64,000 bases of DNA from Amoebidium appalachense (lineage: Eukaryota > Ichthyosporea), in NCBI GenBank assembly GCA_963693365.1, contig CAVNZM010000008.1, positions 8,432,001 to 8,496,000 on the forward strand, in the 5' to 3' direction. Shown in pieces: positions 1-26,927 of this stretch. Positions within the stretch are counted from its first letter, which is position 1. Each line of letters begins with the position of its first letter. The notes beneath the pieces were generated by a model. That model was not told the origin of the DNA, ran no database searches, and saw only the letters and a list, made by a program, of their open reading frames with translations. A program made the position numbers and the translations under genes.

Positions 1-7
1 CCCCCCC

Positions 8-62
<55 letters not shown>

Positions 63-66
63 ACAT
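1..66. repeat. Poly-C followed by short (CA)n, end of an ELP1 intron
   Basis: Positions 1-48 are C except for a T at 8; 49-66 is (CA)n leading directly into the acceptor CAG at 68-70. The tract is cut by the window edge. Confidence 0.9.
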
Positions 67-70
67 ACAG

Positions 71-13853
<13,783 letters not shown>

Positions 13854-14075
13854 GTGGAAGGGGGTGGAAGGTTTGGTTCATGTCGCTTCAAATACTCCTT
13901 GAACCACAAGACTACATTGTGGCAATGTATGGATATTTTTGTCGGTTTGGAGAGATGTAGAGGAACATGAATTTTTTCCTCTCTCTCTCCTTTCTCTTTA
14001 TCGCTCCTTCCCTCCACTCCTCCCACCATTTCTCTCTCACCTACCCCCCTCCCCCCCCCCCCCTCCCCCCCCCCC

Positions 14076-14111
<36 letters not shown>

Positions 14112-14670
14112 TCCCGCCCCGCCCCTTTTCCAAACTATTCAACTCATACACATCGTCTGGTTTGTTTGATTCTGGATGACTCTTTTTCTCGCACCTCACT
14201 CAAACTAGCACGCACACACAGTCGGGGGGGGGGGGGGGGGGGGGGGGGGGGAGGGGGGGGGGCAGTACAGTAGATAGTTGTAGTTTTGAATTGACTAGTT
14301 AGGGTCTTCAGGTGGGTGAATGACAAAGAGTATGGCAAAGAATTCAACGTGTTTGTTTGATCGGTTATAATCACGGACAACGGTGAGCCGAATAGATTGA
14401 GCCAAACATGGGTATGTTTTCAGAATTTTATACTGGTGATGGTCGGAAAGAAAGGTGTCGGCCATGGGGTGTTCAGATCCTGGTGATTGACGCGTTTTCA
14501 AAAAAAAATAAAAATTGAAAACCAAAGATTCAACCCACCAATGGTATCAAATCGGGATACTAATTATATTATATCCTCCCAACCTCCCTGTCCCTTCTCC
14601 CCCCCCTCCCCCTCCCCCCCCCCCCCCCCCCCCCCCCCTGCACCCCTTATGTACGCGAGCGCAAGAGAGT

Positions 14671-14741
<71 letters not shown>

Positions 14742-14827
14742 CACCACACAGACTGTTACACAGACCACACACGCATGCGCACGCGTCGCATGATACACAC
14801 ACAGACGAGAGCTGTGGAGCGCGGGGC

Positions 14828-14869
<42 letters not shown>

Positions 14870-14950
14870 GGGGGAGGGGGGGGGGGGGGGAGCCCTAGGG
14901 AGGGAGGAAGGGGGGGGAGAGGAGGAGGGAGGGGGAGTCACAAATCTAGT

Positions 14951-15009
<59 letters not shown>

Positions 15010-15791
15010 GGAAGGGGGGAGAGAGGAGGCCATATATGCATGCGCGGAAATTCGAAGTGGGAATTCGAAGAACGTTGATGAGGCTCAAACCTAAAAATAG
15101 GCGTATCCTATCGAAGAATCACTGATCAGTATATATGCTCGCCTTATCCATTCGCCAGCCAACAGTAACACATCTAGTAGACTCAGTAAAAACAACAAAC
15201 ATTCATGATCGATGTGGAAGTAGTCTGGCAGCTCACATCATGATCTGATCGATATCGATCATGAATGAATGAACGGGCAAAGCCAGAGACGGTCTGAGAG
15301 TGAATCACGAATATAAATATTGGTTTCAAGGCTCATGCAACCAAATATATATACGTCTAGAGCTCTCTTGTGCCACAATATGCTCAAGTGATCATATGGA
15401 ACTCGAAGGACAGACATATATGCCCCAGCCCCGGTAGGTCCGAGTGAGTGGTCGCTAACACAAACATGATCTTTGGCACGCCATGTGCATGCGTCATCGA
15501 TGTGAATTCGAAAAGTTGTATGGGTAGAGTATAAGCCTGAAATACCTCTAACAATTTTTTACACCGCTGGGCCTAGAAAATTCAAAACATAAATGAGAAC
15601 ATGACCTCTCATGCAGGTTTTTACCCATATATAGGACAAATCATATGATTCATCTGAGGCTGGTGGAATTTTCTTCTGACAAACACTAATTGCACGCCCT
15701 GGTGTTTATGACTTCGAGATTTCTCCCTCCTCAGACAGACTCAGTGTTCCTCCCCTGCCTGCCTGCTTCCGTTTCGAACCCGATTCGAAAA
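13854..15791. other. Spacer between ELP1 and the chitinase gene
   Basis: Holds C runs at about 14048-14110, a G run at 14224-14262, (CA)n at 14674-14737, and G runs at about 14830-14869 and 14951-15008. From 15010 to 15790 the sequence is complex and AT-rich with scattered GATCGAT-type palindromes (about 15205-15260). I see no ORF, RNA gene or conserved motif. Confidence 0.6.
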
Positions 15792-15910
15792 ATTGGCCAA
15801 TCAGTAGCTTTTTGACCTCTCATTGGAGCATAGTTTTGGAGATTCACCAATAGATTATGAACAAGATCCACCAATAGATTACGTTGGGATCTACAATGGA
15901 ACGCACCAAT
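15792..15910 (+). promoter_or_regulatory. Cluster of CCAAT boxes
   Basis: CCAAT occurs at 15797, 15847, 15871 and 15906, and inverted ATTGG at 15792 and 15822, six copies in 120 bases. Two of them lie in a local repeat with CACCAATAGATTA in common. CCAAT boxes bind NF-Y in opisthokonts. The cluster sits about 480-600 bp before the chitinase TATA box; the link to that gene is inference. Confidence 0.4.
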
Positions 15911-16388
15911 AGGAGTCTCCAAGACTCTCCATTCGGAATTCAACAAATTATTTTCAGCCGTCCGAGTCTCTGAGAGCACCTTCATTCAAGATCAGCGTTG
16001 TGTGTGTGTGCACCTCTATATGTTTCGCCGTTGCCTGCTGCCTGAGCTTTATCAAGAATGCATAGTCGTTTTTGAGTGTTGTGCTCTTTGCAGAGATAAA
16101 CGTTTAACACATGTGTACACGTCACTAGTAGCACCGCTACATACGTGACGTGTGTATGATCATGAACCCATGCATGCAAGCTTCAGTATTCGCCCCGAGC
16201 CGTGATCTTATTTTTCGTTCGCGCCTCGTTTGTAGGCTACCACCCGCATTTTAGATTTGTGATTTGTGTTTGTTCGACACCGCCAGGCTCACATCACCCA
16301 GTCGACCCCGCTATTGGTCGCGGGGTCCCAAGCGTCCCACCTGTGCAGGCTGACTCGTCGCCTCATTCCTTCGTGACAACGGCACGCA

Positions 16389-16396
16389 TATATAAG
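16389..16396 (+). promoter_or_regulatory. TATA box of the chitinase gene
   Basis: TATATAAG lies 83 bp before the ATG at 16479, leaving room for initiation about 30 bp downstream and a short 5' leader. Confidence 0.6.
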
Positions 16397-16478
16397 CACC
16401 CGACGCACACAAACATACACACAGTATACTCGAATCCCATTAGATTCATATCCTAGCGGGTGCTCATTTTTGTACAAA

Positions 16479-17711
16479 ATGCAGCTTGCTTTTGCCGCCG
16501 CAGTCCTCGCGGCCGCGTCCGCTGTTAGCGACGCCGCCGCCCTCGTTTGCTGCGCCAAGGCCGGCGTGACACTCCCTGGTGTCAACGACGCATACTGCCA
16601 GAGTGTCGGATGTGCCACCTTCCCCACGCTGTGCGAGTTGCGCGACAGCTGCGCCACGGCTGCAGGCACAACCACCACCATTGCTCCCAAAACCACCACC
16701 ACCACCACCACGCGCGCCGCGACCACCACCACCACCAAGCCAGCCACCACTACCACCACTAAGCCTCCCACCACCACCACCACCAAGGCAACCACCACCA
16801 CTAAGGCCCCTACCACCACCACCACCACCATCCCCGCCACCGCCACCACATCCGCCGCCGTCGTCACCACAACTGGCACCATGATCACCCCACCCATCAA
16901 CGGAACCTCCCCGTGGCCCGTACGCAAATACCATCTTGGTGGTTACTACACAAACTGGTCTCAGTACCGCCCGGCACCTTGGGCATATGACGTCGCAAAT
17001 CTGGACGTTTCCCTCTTCACTTACCTCAACTATGGTTTTGCTATTATCGATGCTACCACGTTCAAGATAAAGCCCTATGAGTGGAACGATGCTGAGTCTG
17101 GCTGGGACCAGGACTTTACTACTTCTATGTGGAATAGGTTCAACGTCAAGGCACACGCGGCTAACCCCAACCTGAAGACGTTCCTCTCGTACGTTGTCCC
17201 TTTCCCTTCCGTTTACATATCATCATCTCTTTCATCCCCTTCTTCTCTGAATGCGACTCTCCGACTGTTTCATCAACCTCCCGCCTTTCCCCCTCCCCCC
17301 CCTCCTGCCCCAACACAAACGTTAACCCTTACACACTACACAGACCTGCACATGCACACATGCACGAACACGTGCACGCAAGATAACACCGAGCCTGAGA
17401 CACGATCCCCCCCCTCCCCCCCCCCCCCCCCCACCCCGTGTAAAAACCCACACAAAACACTTAACATGTGAAAAAACAGTGTTGGCGGCTGGAACTTCAG
17501 CCGCGGCGAGGGCACCACCAAGGGCACCGAGCAGATCTTCCCAAATATGGTTAAGAGCGCAGCCAACCGGAAGGCGTTTATCGACAGCGCCATTGTGCAG
17601 CTGCGCAAGTACAACTTTGACGGTTTGGACCTCGACTGGGAGTACCCCACAGAGTGGAAGGAGGGCGTGGCCACTTCCGAGGACAGGTGTGTGCTCAACT
17701 CTTCCCCTTCT

Positions 17712-17753
<42 letters not shown>

Positions 17754-18394
17754 CAAAAAAAGAAAAAAAAAAAAAAAAAAAGAAACCCTGCCCTGGCCAC
17801 ATCACCACCTCCTCCACCGCCATCACCACCACCTCGCCACGTGCACCCCGATTTCCTTGTTATCCGGTCCACTTATGTTTTCCAAAAAAAGCGATACATC
17901 TTTTCTCAGCAGAAAAAATGCACGCCGTCTGTACAGCGATCGCGACAACCCACCGTGATGGTGCACGAAACTTCTTATAACAAAATACTGCCTCCAAATT
18001 TAGAAGTCCATGCCCAATAATCAGACACCAAATTCCTAGACCACACGATTCTTGAATCATTCGCTTTGAACTGCCCGTGCCTTCCCCATGAAGGGTAGCG
18101 AAAAAAACGCTACCAAACAAATCCATCTGACCATATGCACCTTAACCAATCAGGGATCTGTTCACTGCATTCCTCCAAGATATCCGTGCGGCCTTTGATG
18201 CCGAGGCTGCAGCCAGTGGCAAGCCCCGCCTGCTGGTCTCTGCTGCCACATGGGCCAATCATCTGAGGGCACCCACCGCGTTTGACCTTCCCAAGGTGTG
18301 TGTTTTATAATTTTTTTGTTACGTTTTGCTCAGTGACCCATTTTTTAAAACAACAGATCGCATATATTTGCTTAAACCCCCCCCCCCCCCCCCC

Positions 18395-18426
<32 letters not shown>

Positions 18427-18807
18427 CCATATTTCAAGATTGAACACTCAAGATCAAAAGAGTCAAAAACAGAAGGGGAGGGGGAGGTTGGGGGTGATCC
18501 CGGGGCCCAGCTATTTGTGAAATCCGATGACTATGGTCAATTCAATTTGTGGAGTATTCTTTTTGACCTAACACTTTATATTACAACATTAACCAACTAA
18601 ATTTTTAACTTTAAAAAACAGGTCAGCCAGCTGCTTGACGTGGTCAACATCATGACCTACGACCTCTACGGCTCGTGGGACCCAATTGCACGCCCCCACA
18701 CTGCCGTCTACTCGCCCAATCAGACGGACCCTACCACTTTCTTCATCGACAGGGCTGTGGATGCTTACCTCAGCAACGGTGTTCCCGCCAACAAGCTCAT
18801 GGTGAAT

Positions 18808-18841
<34 letters not shown>

Positions 18842-19374
18842 CCCCCTCCCAAACACCATTCACGCACCGTAGCACACACACCACTCCCCTCTCCCCCAGT
18901 CCGGTTCGCTCCCCCCAGTCCCCCTCTCCTCTCTCTCTCTCTCCCTCTCTCCTCTTCTTCTAGTCTCTCTCTCTCTCCTTCTCCCTCTCTCCCTCTCTCT
19001 CCGAGGCTCTCTCTCTCTCTCCTCCCCCCCTCCCCCCATCCCTCTATCTTCCAATTTTCTCCATCCACCACTCTCCATCCCTCCTCCCCCTTCCAATCCT
19101 TGCTCCTTCCTTTTCGTACCCCATCCCCACTCCCACCCCTTCTGTTCCCCCCCTCCCCCTCCCCCCCCCCCCCCCTCCCCCTCCAAACCCACCCTCCTAC
19201 CCTTCCCCCCGTGTGGGCCCATCACTCTTCCCCGCCACCAACCCACTCTCAGCCCCCTCCGACATTGGTAAAAACAAATTGGGCATAGATCATTATCCAC
19301 ACCCCCTCCCCCCCACCCCACCCAATTCCCCCCAACCCCAACTCCCCTTCCCCCCCATCCCCCTTCCCCGCCCC

Positions 19375-19420
<46 letters not shown>

Positions 19421-19993
19421 CCACCCGCAAAAACAACACCTTCTCCTCCGCACACATCGATAAAGTAATCATTCGTTCCGACAAAGAGACTAAGCCCTGT
19501 GCTCCAATCACATCAATCATCATTCAATGTAACCTTAAATAATCAACTAACAACGTTAAAAAATTTTAAATCACAGTTGGGTCTTGCCAGCTACGCCCGC
19601 TGCTTCACCCTCACAGGCAACAACTGGGACATCACAAGGCCCAACGTCGGTGCCGCCACCACCAACCCGGGCACCGCTGCCCTAAAAGGACCTGCTACCG
19701 AAGAAGTCGATTACATCTCCTACTTCGAACTTAAAAATTTCCTCGCAAAGAACAACGGCGTGGTGAGTTATGATGACGTCACAAAGGCTGCCGTCGCCCA
19801 ATGGAAGGAGAGCATTAACGGCGTGCAGTACACGCGCTGGTGCGGGTTCGACGACACCAAGACCCTCCAGACCAAGATTGACTATATTAAGGCAAAGAAT
19901 GTGGGCGGCGCGTTCTTCTGGGCTACCGATTTGGATGACTACATGAACGGCAGCCCTCTGACCGCGTACATGGGTGCTCTACTCAAGGAATAA
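16479..19993 (+). CDS. Secreted GH18 chitinase
   Basis: Exons 16479-17188, 17480-17686, 18154-18295, 18622-18801 and 19577-19993 join in frame to 551 residues. GH18 enzymes cleave chitin beta-1,4 links with a catalytic Glu. Domains: hydrophobic signal peptide (about 1-18), a six-Cys segment (C24, C25, C40, C45, C52, C58), a Thr-rich linker (about 64-132) coded mostly by ACC repeats, then the GH18 barrel. Seen: HLGGYYTNW at its start, the active-site [10 protein letters not shown] (about 284-293, with DxxDxDxE complete), [18 protein letters not shown] and [10 protein letters not shown]. These match metazoan and fungal family members. The start was chosen because the ATG opens a signal peptide and follows a TATA box. 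The six-Cys segment could bind chitin, but I cannot assign it to a known family. Likely role: remodelling of a chitinous wall, or digestion. Confidence 0.93.
17189..17479 (+). other. Chitinase intron 1
   Basis: Donor GTACGT, acceptor CAG at 17477-17479. It holds C-rich patches and short CA-rich sequence only. Confidence 0.7.
17687..18153 (+). repeat. Chitinase intron 2 with poly-C and poly-A
   Basis: C run at about 17716-17744 followed directly by an A-rich run to about 17784; the rest is unremarkable. Confidence 0.75.
18296..18621 (+). repeat. Chitinase intron 3 with poly-C/poly-T
   Basis: C run at about 18377-18396 followed by T to about 18426; acceptor AG 18620-18621. Confidence 0.75.
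18802..19576 (+). repeat. Chitinase intron 4, pyrimidine-rich
   Basis: C runs at about 18810-18839 and 19379-19419 with about 300 bases of CT-rich sequence between 18880 and 19180. Acceptor AG 19575-19576. Confidence 0.75.
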
Positions 19994-20600
19994 ACTTGTT
20001 AAGTTTACAACACGCGGTGACCTATACATACCTCTTGAGCCTAAAGATTGTTTGGGCATGGATATATTTGGTTGAATTATGGACTCAGAGGGTTAGTGTA
20101 CAGGTGATTCTTAGTGATTGTGTGCTGCCTGTGGTGTAGCTAGTACGATACCCATTTTCCTTCGTTACATGGTTAAAGAGCGATAACAGCTCGCTCATTT
20201 TCTTGCATGTACATCATGACTCCCGGACGATCATTTAGCTTGCATATATAAGGTGATGTACTCATTTTCGATGTCTGTAAAAGTCAGTTTGAATACTTGA
20301 ACTTGGTTGTAAAGTTGACTTTAGACGATAATTTGCCACTGTGTGGCGTGGAAGTTGTAGATTCCAATGCTGGAACACCAGGCCGGCTGGCAAAGCTGTG
20401 TATAAAGAACTATACGTAACCACATTATACTGTAAGTGGGCGCTCATACCGTTTTTCCTTCCGCGTCAAAAGTCCCTGTTTATGCAACACCTAAGTTAGC
20501 ACAAGCACCGTATTTCTTTTAAGAATTTTCGGAAAGTTTCAATTTGTCTGCCCTCCGCTTTGAAAATAAACCTAGCTCCGCACAATTGCGTACATACGGG
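19994..20600. other. 3' flank of the chitinase gene
   Basis: Complex AT-rich sequence with no ORF above background. AATAAA occurs within GAAAATAAACC near 20564, far from the stop; nearer poly-A signals are not obvious. Confidence 0.5.
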
Positions 20601-20604
20601 ATTT

Positions 20605-20627
20605 TTTAAATTTGAAATTGGGAGGGG

Positions 20628-20665
<38 letters not shown>

Positions 20666-20875
20666 AGGGGGAGGGGGGAGGGGAGGGGACAGTAACTATC
20701 GACGTCCCCGAGGGTGGCACGGTGGCACCCCCCCCCCCCTCCCCCCCCCCCCCGGGGGGTGTGGGGGTCTCCATCCCCCTCTCCCCCCCCCCCCTCCCCC
20801 CCCACCCACCCCCTCAAGGTAGTCGCAGGAGGGGGGGTCTCCCCCCCCCCCCCTCCCCCCTCCCTCCCCGTGTGC
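20605..20875. repeat. G/C-rich repeat module, copy 1
   Basis: Starts TTTAAATTTGAAATTGGGAG, then a G run of about 30, ACAGTAACTATCGACGTCCC, C and G blocks with GGGGGTCTCC. Its edge resembles TTGATTTTGAAACGGG at 40888 and the inverse near 21830, so it looks like a member of the same family. Confidence 0.5.
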
Positions 20876-21261
20876 GCATGATGACCAAATTTAAGCACTC
20901 TCTTTTTCCACCCACCAAAGGTTGTATTTACGGCGTAATGCATTACGGTCAAAAATTAAGTCAGTACTAAACTATGAATCATTGCACTTGCTCACCTTGC
21001 AGTGTTCGTGTGTGTGTCTGTGTGGCAGGGAATGCATGTGCACGTGTAGTGTCGTATGGGTATGTGCTATCCGCATGTCACGAATGATTTCAATGTGCGC
21101 ATCGCTGGTTTTTGTACCCCGCGTGTGTATGTGATTCGTGTGTGTGCAGGTACACATATGTCGTGTGGAAGTGTGTGCTTGTGTGCGCGTTGTGTGCGCG
21201 CGGTGGGAAGACTGGAGACGAATCCCACCCACACCCACGAAGTTGAGGGAGGGGCCCCCGG

Positions 21262-21420
21262 GGGGGGGGGGGGGGGGAGGGGGGGGGGGGTGGGGGAGGG
21301 GGGAGGGGGGGGGAGGGGGGGGGGGGAGGGGGGGGGGGGGGGGGAGGGGGGGGGGGGGGGAGGGGGGGAGGGGGGGGAAGGGGGGGGGGGGGGGGGGGGA
21401 GGGGGGAGGGAAGTGGGGAG
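21262..21420. repeat. Long purine (G-rich) tract
   Basis: About 160 bases of almost pure G broken by single A residues, ending in AGGGAGAGAGCTCGCGCG. Potential for G-quadruplex or triplex formation. Confidence 0.85.
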
Positions 21421-21599
21421 GGAGAGAGCTCGCGCGGAGGGTGTAGCCTGAGCTTCATGTGATCGAGGAGTCCCAGTAGAAACCTTCATAGTTAAAATTT
21501 GGGAACTTGTATGTAAACCGCTGGGAATTCATAGCACTGTTATGATCAGGTTAATCATTCTAAATTTCATACATGCATGATATAGTCACCATGGCATCA

Positions 21600-21845
21600 G
21601 AGGGTGGGGTGGGGTTGGGGAAGGGGGGGGGGGGGGGGGGGGGGACCCACCTAATCAGATGGGGTGGTGGGTCCCATCCCATCCCCCACCTCCCCATGGC
21701 CACCCACCCACCCCACCGGCTAGCAAAAGGGGGGGGGGGGGTGGGGGGGGGGGGTGGCCATCCGTCCAAAGGGGTGGGTAGCCCCCCCCCCCCCCCCCCC
21801 CAAAAAAAGGGTACTACTACCCCCCTCCCCATTTCAAAATCAAGT
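21600..21845 (-). repeat. G/C-rich repeat module, copy 2 (inverse)
   Basis: Contains a G run followed by GACCCACC, inverted GGTGGGTCCC, a second G run, a C run, then GTACTACTACCCCC and ATTTCAAAATCAAG. The last part is the reverse complement of the start of the copy at 40885. Confidence 0.65.
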
Positions 21846-21849
21846 ATTC

Positions 21850-22123
21850 GTAACGTGTCGCAAATAAGGCACATGGGCTGTGTATGTTGTAGGTCAGTAC
21901 ACTAGTTACTCCAGGAGACAGTATTGTGTGTGCACTCCGAGGATGTTGTGTGTGCGCCTGCTTACATTTCCTTGTGTGCATGTGAGAGCGTGAGCATTTT
22001 ATGCGAGTGTCGTGGGACATCTGTGCAGATGTGCCCATACTTTGAATTTGAAGATTTGTGGGTTACTCCGTGGTCAGACGTGTGTGTGTGTGTGTGGTGT
22101 GTGTGTGTGTGTGTGTGTGTACA

Positions 22124-22209
<86 letters not shown>

Positions 22210-23062
22210 AAAGAAAAAGGTGTGTGTGTGTGTGTTTGTGCGCGCGCACGCATGTGCGCCATCACCGAGCTCAAGGTTTGTACCCCCCCCCCCCTCCCCT
22301 CCCCCATTCACCCACCCATCCATCCACCTCGTTTCTTGTTGTTTCTATTGGTGTTTTAATTGTGATACAGAAATCTTTTTATTTGGGTGAGCACTAGGCC
22401 CGGGCCCCAGGGGCCTACTATGTACTACTATGCCGGCAAAAGTACAGACTGAGCTAGTCATCATGTATTTATTAGGCTACACCATGTTCAAGTTTTATAC
22501 CTACACATGTACATTGTGTCAAGTATCAGTGTTGGTTATAACTATGCATGCAACAACCATCGCTCCACATCCACTCACTCCCACACACCACGGCGTCACA
22601 CACATCACACACGTGTAAAAAACATGGTGATATACAGTCATCCCTAAGAAGGAACAACCCTATGACGAATTACCCTTAGAAGTATAAACCCGTACCGTCA
22701 CAAACAAAACACGGACATCTGGACATATATTCCAAACCCATAAGTCATAACAGTGTCTGTGTATGTTCCTGTGTGCATGCACACGGCCCACACCCACCCA
22801 CACACGTGCACACACGCAATGAAAATGAATAGTATACACCGCACGCACGTGACACACACACATAAACACACGCACACACCCACACCACCCACCCACCCAC
22901 CCACCCACCCACCCACACACACTCACTCACACACACACTCACGCACACACACACGGGAGCGGCGCGGTGCATGCACCATCACACGCTCTGCGCTCTGGCA
23001 CTCACAAGATACCTGAGGGAGTGTCCTTTGTTTTGTGTGTCGAAACATACATGTTCATGTAG

Positions 23063-23097
<35 letters not shown>

Positions 23098-23103
23098 GTG
23101 TGC

Positions 23104-23146
<43 letters not shown>

Positions 23147-23157
23147 TGTGTGTGTAC

Positions 23158-23205
<48 letters not shown>

Positions 23206-23211
23206 TGTGTG

Positions 23212-23255
<44 letters not shown>

Positions 23256-24166
23256 TGTGTGCAGCTTGCGTGTCACTTCTAGTATGATGAAGGTCTGTGT
23301 GAATGCATGTTCATGTGGTGCCTGTGTGCATGTGTGTGTGACTGTGTGTGTGTATTGGTGTCTGTGTGCATCTTTCTGTGCGTGTGTGTGCGTGTTGATC
23401 GAGGGGCATGCATCATGGCGTGGATCGCCTCGCCCGGCCCATCCTTACGCTGGCACACATGTACACCCATCTCTGCTTCAATTCTCTGACCATGTTTATC
23501 ATTACTATGATGGGGAAATCCCTAGAACTGAGACCTGCCTGCATGCACATGCACTCAGAAAAGAGAAAAAGTATCTAATGCCTCCGTGTCACACCCACTG
23601 GCACACAATGAAGGTGATTAAAGTGTCGTTTCATTCGGGAACCATCTGCTCGTTTGTTTACATCCGACTTGTAAAAAACCCGGGAGAATTCCGATTGGGT
23701 AATTCTATCCCATTGAAAGGAGGGCAATTTCTTGAGTTGATCTTTGGAGTAAAAGTGCATGCGCAACGTTGATGACGACCGACTCGGCAGCTGTTATCAA
23801 TTATCACCCCGCATGTTTTAACAAAAAGAAAAATGTGGTATCTTAGAAAATAGATGGGGTGTCTTTATTTTATTATGCTAAAACTTTGGTTATCATTCAC
23901 TTTACTGCAACATATGTCAATATTTCCTGCAGGAGCTTACGCAATCAGTATGGGAATTGCTGACGCGTCTCTCCTTCACTGGCGAGTCGACCGTGTCGTC
24001 ATCAATAGTAGGCCTTTTTTTTTCATATTCACCGATATTTAGCAGCGTAGAAATATACATGTAGCTAAAAATGATGCATAGAGTTTATTATCTCAGCAAA
24101 AAAAAATGCGGTTTCGAGTGGCTTTATGGGGTCCAATGTTGCTGATCACGTACAGGATGATGCACC
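21850..24166. other. Spacer with GT/CA tracts
   Basis: (GT)n at about 22080-22206 and 23062-23250; CCCA/CA-rich sequence at 22860-22960; C run at 22282-22294. The stretch 23470-24166 is complex, and holds one exon-like segment (separate entry). No other coding signal seen. Confidence 0.6.
23933..24007 (+). other. Possible orphan exon
   Basis: A good acceptor (TTTCCTGCAG, ending 23932) precedes an open stretch reading ELTQSVWELLTRLSFTGEST and ending before a GTAGGC donor near 24008. No neighbouring exon or homologue was recognised, and the TATA box of the FAS1 gene lies downstream. It may be chance. Confidence 0.15.
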
Positions 24167-24250
24167 AGTAGTAAACCGAATGAGCCGAAATGAACGTGTC
24201 CTGTTTGTAGTAGTAAACCGAATGAGCCGAAATGAACGTGTCCTGTTTGT
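24167..24250. repeat. Perfect 42-bp tandem duplication
   Basis: Two identical adjacent 42-base units (24167-24208 and 24209-24250), each starting AGTAGTAAACCGAATGAGCC and ending CCTGTTTGT. They lie about 220 bp before the TATA box of the FAS1 gene. Confidence 0.92.
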
Positions 24251-24471
24251 AGTCCTATTGGTTCTGTTCTCATACATCTGACTTTAAAAAAATCCTTTTT
24301 ACGACATAAAACGCCTACTATTGGATATTTATCAGCATTTGACAAGGTCACCAGGTAAAAAGTGGCGCGTTCTCAATTTTTCTGCATTCAATCAGATTGT
24401 CGAACCGACACAGTTGTTATGTTGTGGGCGTCGTAGGCCGCGGTACGCTGGTACCGCGCCAAACATGCGAG

Positions 24472-24480
24472 TATATAAAG
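24472..24480 (+). promoter_or_regulatory. TATA box of the FAS1 gene
   Basis: TATATAAAG, 99 bp before the ATG at 24579, in a spacing close to that of the chitinase promoter. Confidence 0.6.
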
Positions 24481-24578
24481 CTCTGTCAAGTCAAAATGGA
24501 CCTCAGAGTGTGTAAACCCATATACACATAGGTTTGAGTAAGAGCGGTAAATTCTGATAAAGAACAACTAGCATAACA

Positions 24579-25515
24579 ATGGCGCGCCTAGCTACCCTCG
24601 CCTGTGCGGCACTTGTCGTGCTCACCCCTGTCTTCGCTGCGCCAGTCATGACGGACGATTTTATGGACATCGAGTTCTTCGAGCTCGCGTAAGTGAAAAC
24701 ACGGCATTTCCCCAACTATCGAGTTTGAATCCAAGTCAACTCGTGGGCTCTGCTTGCTGATGTGACCCGGGGGATGTTAAAAATACGGCCTTGCAGAGAT
24801 ACGTATAGTCCCTGCAGATGTGGTGCACTATCTATAGATCACAACTCTCATGGTGTTCAACAACCCGTCAGCATTTGCCAGTCGTATGTACATACAAGGT
24901 CGAGCTAAATTTCTAGTACTACATTAGAAGTGTGATATCTAATTCTACATGTATGGCGGTACACCGGTCGGTGGCACAATGATTCATATCACTTGATGGC
25001 TATGTAGCCCCTGTACACGCGCACAAACTCAACGAAATAATTTAGTACAAGTTGTCGACGTGTTGCTGAGCACGAGGTGGCAGCTTAAAATTTGCCGTCG
25101 ACAACCTCCTTCCTCCTCCAGCCCCCCCCAACCCGCTCCCCCTCATCCCCCTCCCTTCTCTGCCCCTCCCCTCCTTCCCCAAATGATAACCCCGATATTT
25201 AACTGGTTTTGCAAGTGTCTCTCTTTGCAGAGAATCCCACCCCCCCACTTCCCCCTGGACCATAGTTCCAAGGTGCTTTGATGCTTCAAAGCTACCGAAT
25301 CAACGACGTTCGTAAAGGGCAGAAACTTCTCCGCAATCATTTCTTCCTTTCCTTCGCCTCCCTTCCTCCTTCCTGAATTCCGATATTTCCAGTTCTAGCT
25401 GCAAAACAAAAAAATTAGTACACATGTCCACATATCCATAGCCTTCACCATTTTCTAACTGGTCCCCCCCCCCCCCCCCCCCCCCCCCTCTTCCTCCCCC
25501 TTCCCTGCCTTTCCC

Positions 25516-25552
<37 letters not shown>

Positions 25553-25620
25553 ACCCATCCACCCACCCCCCACCCCCAACCCCCCCCACCCCCTAACCCA
25601 TCCTCCAACCCTCACATGTG

Positions 25621-25651
<31 letters not shown>

Positions 25652-26214
25652 GAAAAAAATAGTGCTGCACCCACAGAGACCCCCTCGTTCAACCTTAAGT
25701 CTTTGGTCGAAATTGCCCTGGCCGACAAGAACTTCTCGAAGCTCGTGGAAGCTCTCACGGCCGCAGACCTGGTGACGGCACTGAAAGCGGAGGGTCCCTT
25801 CACTGTGTTTGCACCGGTGAATGCGGCATTTGAGGCAATTAAGGAGCAGCCAAGTCTGGTAAGTTGCCCTTTAAAAGTATCCCTCTTTCATTGTTGCTTA
25901 CTTTAAGTCTGTAAATTTACAAGGATATGCCAGTTTTAGACCTCATAATACGTGGATTCGGCTCAAGCAAGAAGGAATTTTCATTCCGGACCTTCGCTCT
26001 CCCTTTAGCCGAGAAGCCTTGTGGATTTTAAAAAAATCACAATTTCTTGTATGTTAGAGGGGTTTAATCAGTCACTGATCTCAATTTTTTTTTCGAAAAC
26101 TGTAGAGTTAAAATCTTATTACGGCAATATTATATCTGACCCACTGCAATCGGCACTAATTGTACGTTTGCATATATCGGATCCATTATTCACCCTTCCT
26201 CTCACTATATAAAG

Positions 26215-26248
<34 letters not shown>

Positions 26249-26316
26249 ACTCTCCCCCCTCCCCCATGCAAACACGAAAAACCGTCAGCTCCTTCAATTC
26301 CTAGACTACCATCATA

Positions 26317-26380
<64 letters not shown>

Positions 26381-26773
26381 TTCCCCGAGCCCCAATCCTC
26401 CCATCCCATCCCATCCCACCCCACCCACCCACCCACCCACCTACCACAACCCACCGACCCTTACTTAACACAAACTTCAACAGGAAACCCTTAAAAAAAT
26501 TCTTCTACACCACGTTGTTTCCGGAGAGTATCTGTCTAGCGCAGTCAAGCCCGGGCAGAAGGTTGAGCTCGAGACGCTTGGTGGGGACAAGATTGTGATT
26601 GAAAATAAGGATGGCAAGATTACTGTTGACGGCGCAAATGTGGTGGCTGCTGACGTCATGGCCTCCAACGGTGTGGTGCATGTGATTGACAAGGTGGGTG
26701 CCTCCTCTCCCTTCCACCCTCCCACCACCACCCCCTCACTCAGACCGAACTCACTCTCTGCTCCCCCCCTCCC

Positions 26774-26807
<34 letters not shown>

Positions 26808-26887
26808 CCCTCACCCATTTCTCCCTTCCCCTCCTGTTTTCTTGGCTTTCCATAAATTATCCCATACCCTCCCCGGTTTAATCTTTG

Positions 26888-26927
<40 letters not shown>

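Noticed and set aside
16289-17156. Antisense Val/Gly-rich ORFs of 212 and 230 codons across chitinase exon 1
   Set aside because: They are shadows of the ACC-repeat Thr linker; the sense frame has a signal peptide and the GH18 fold.
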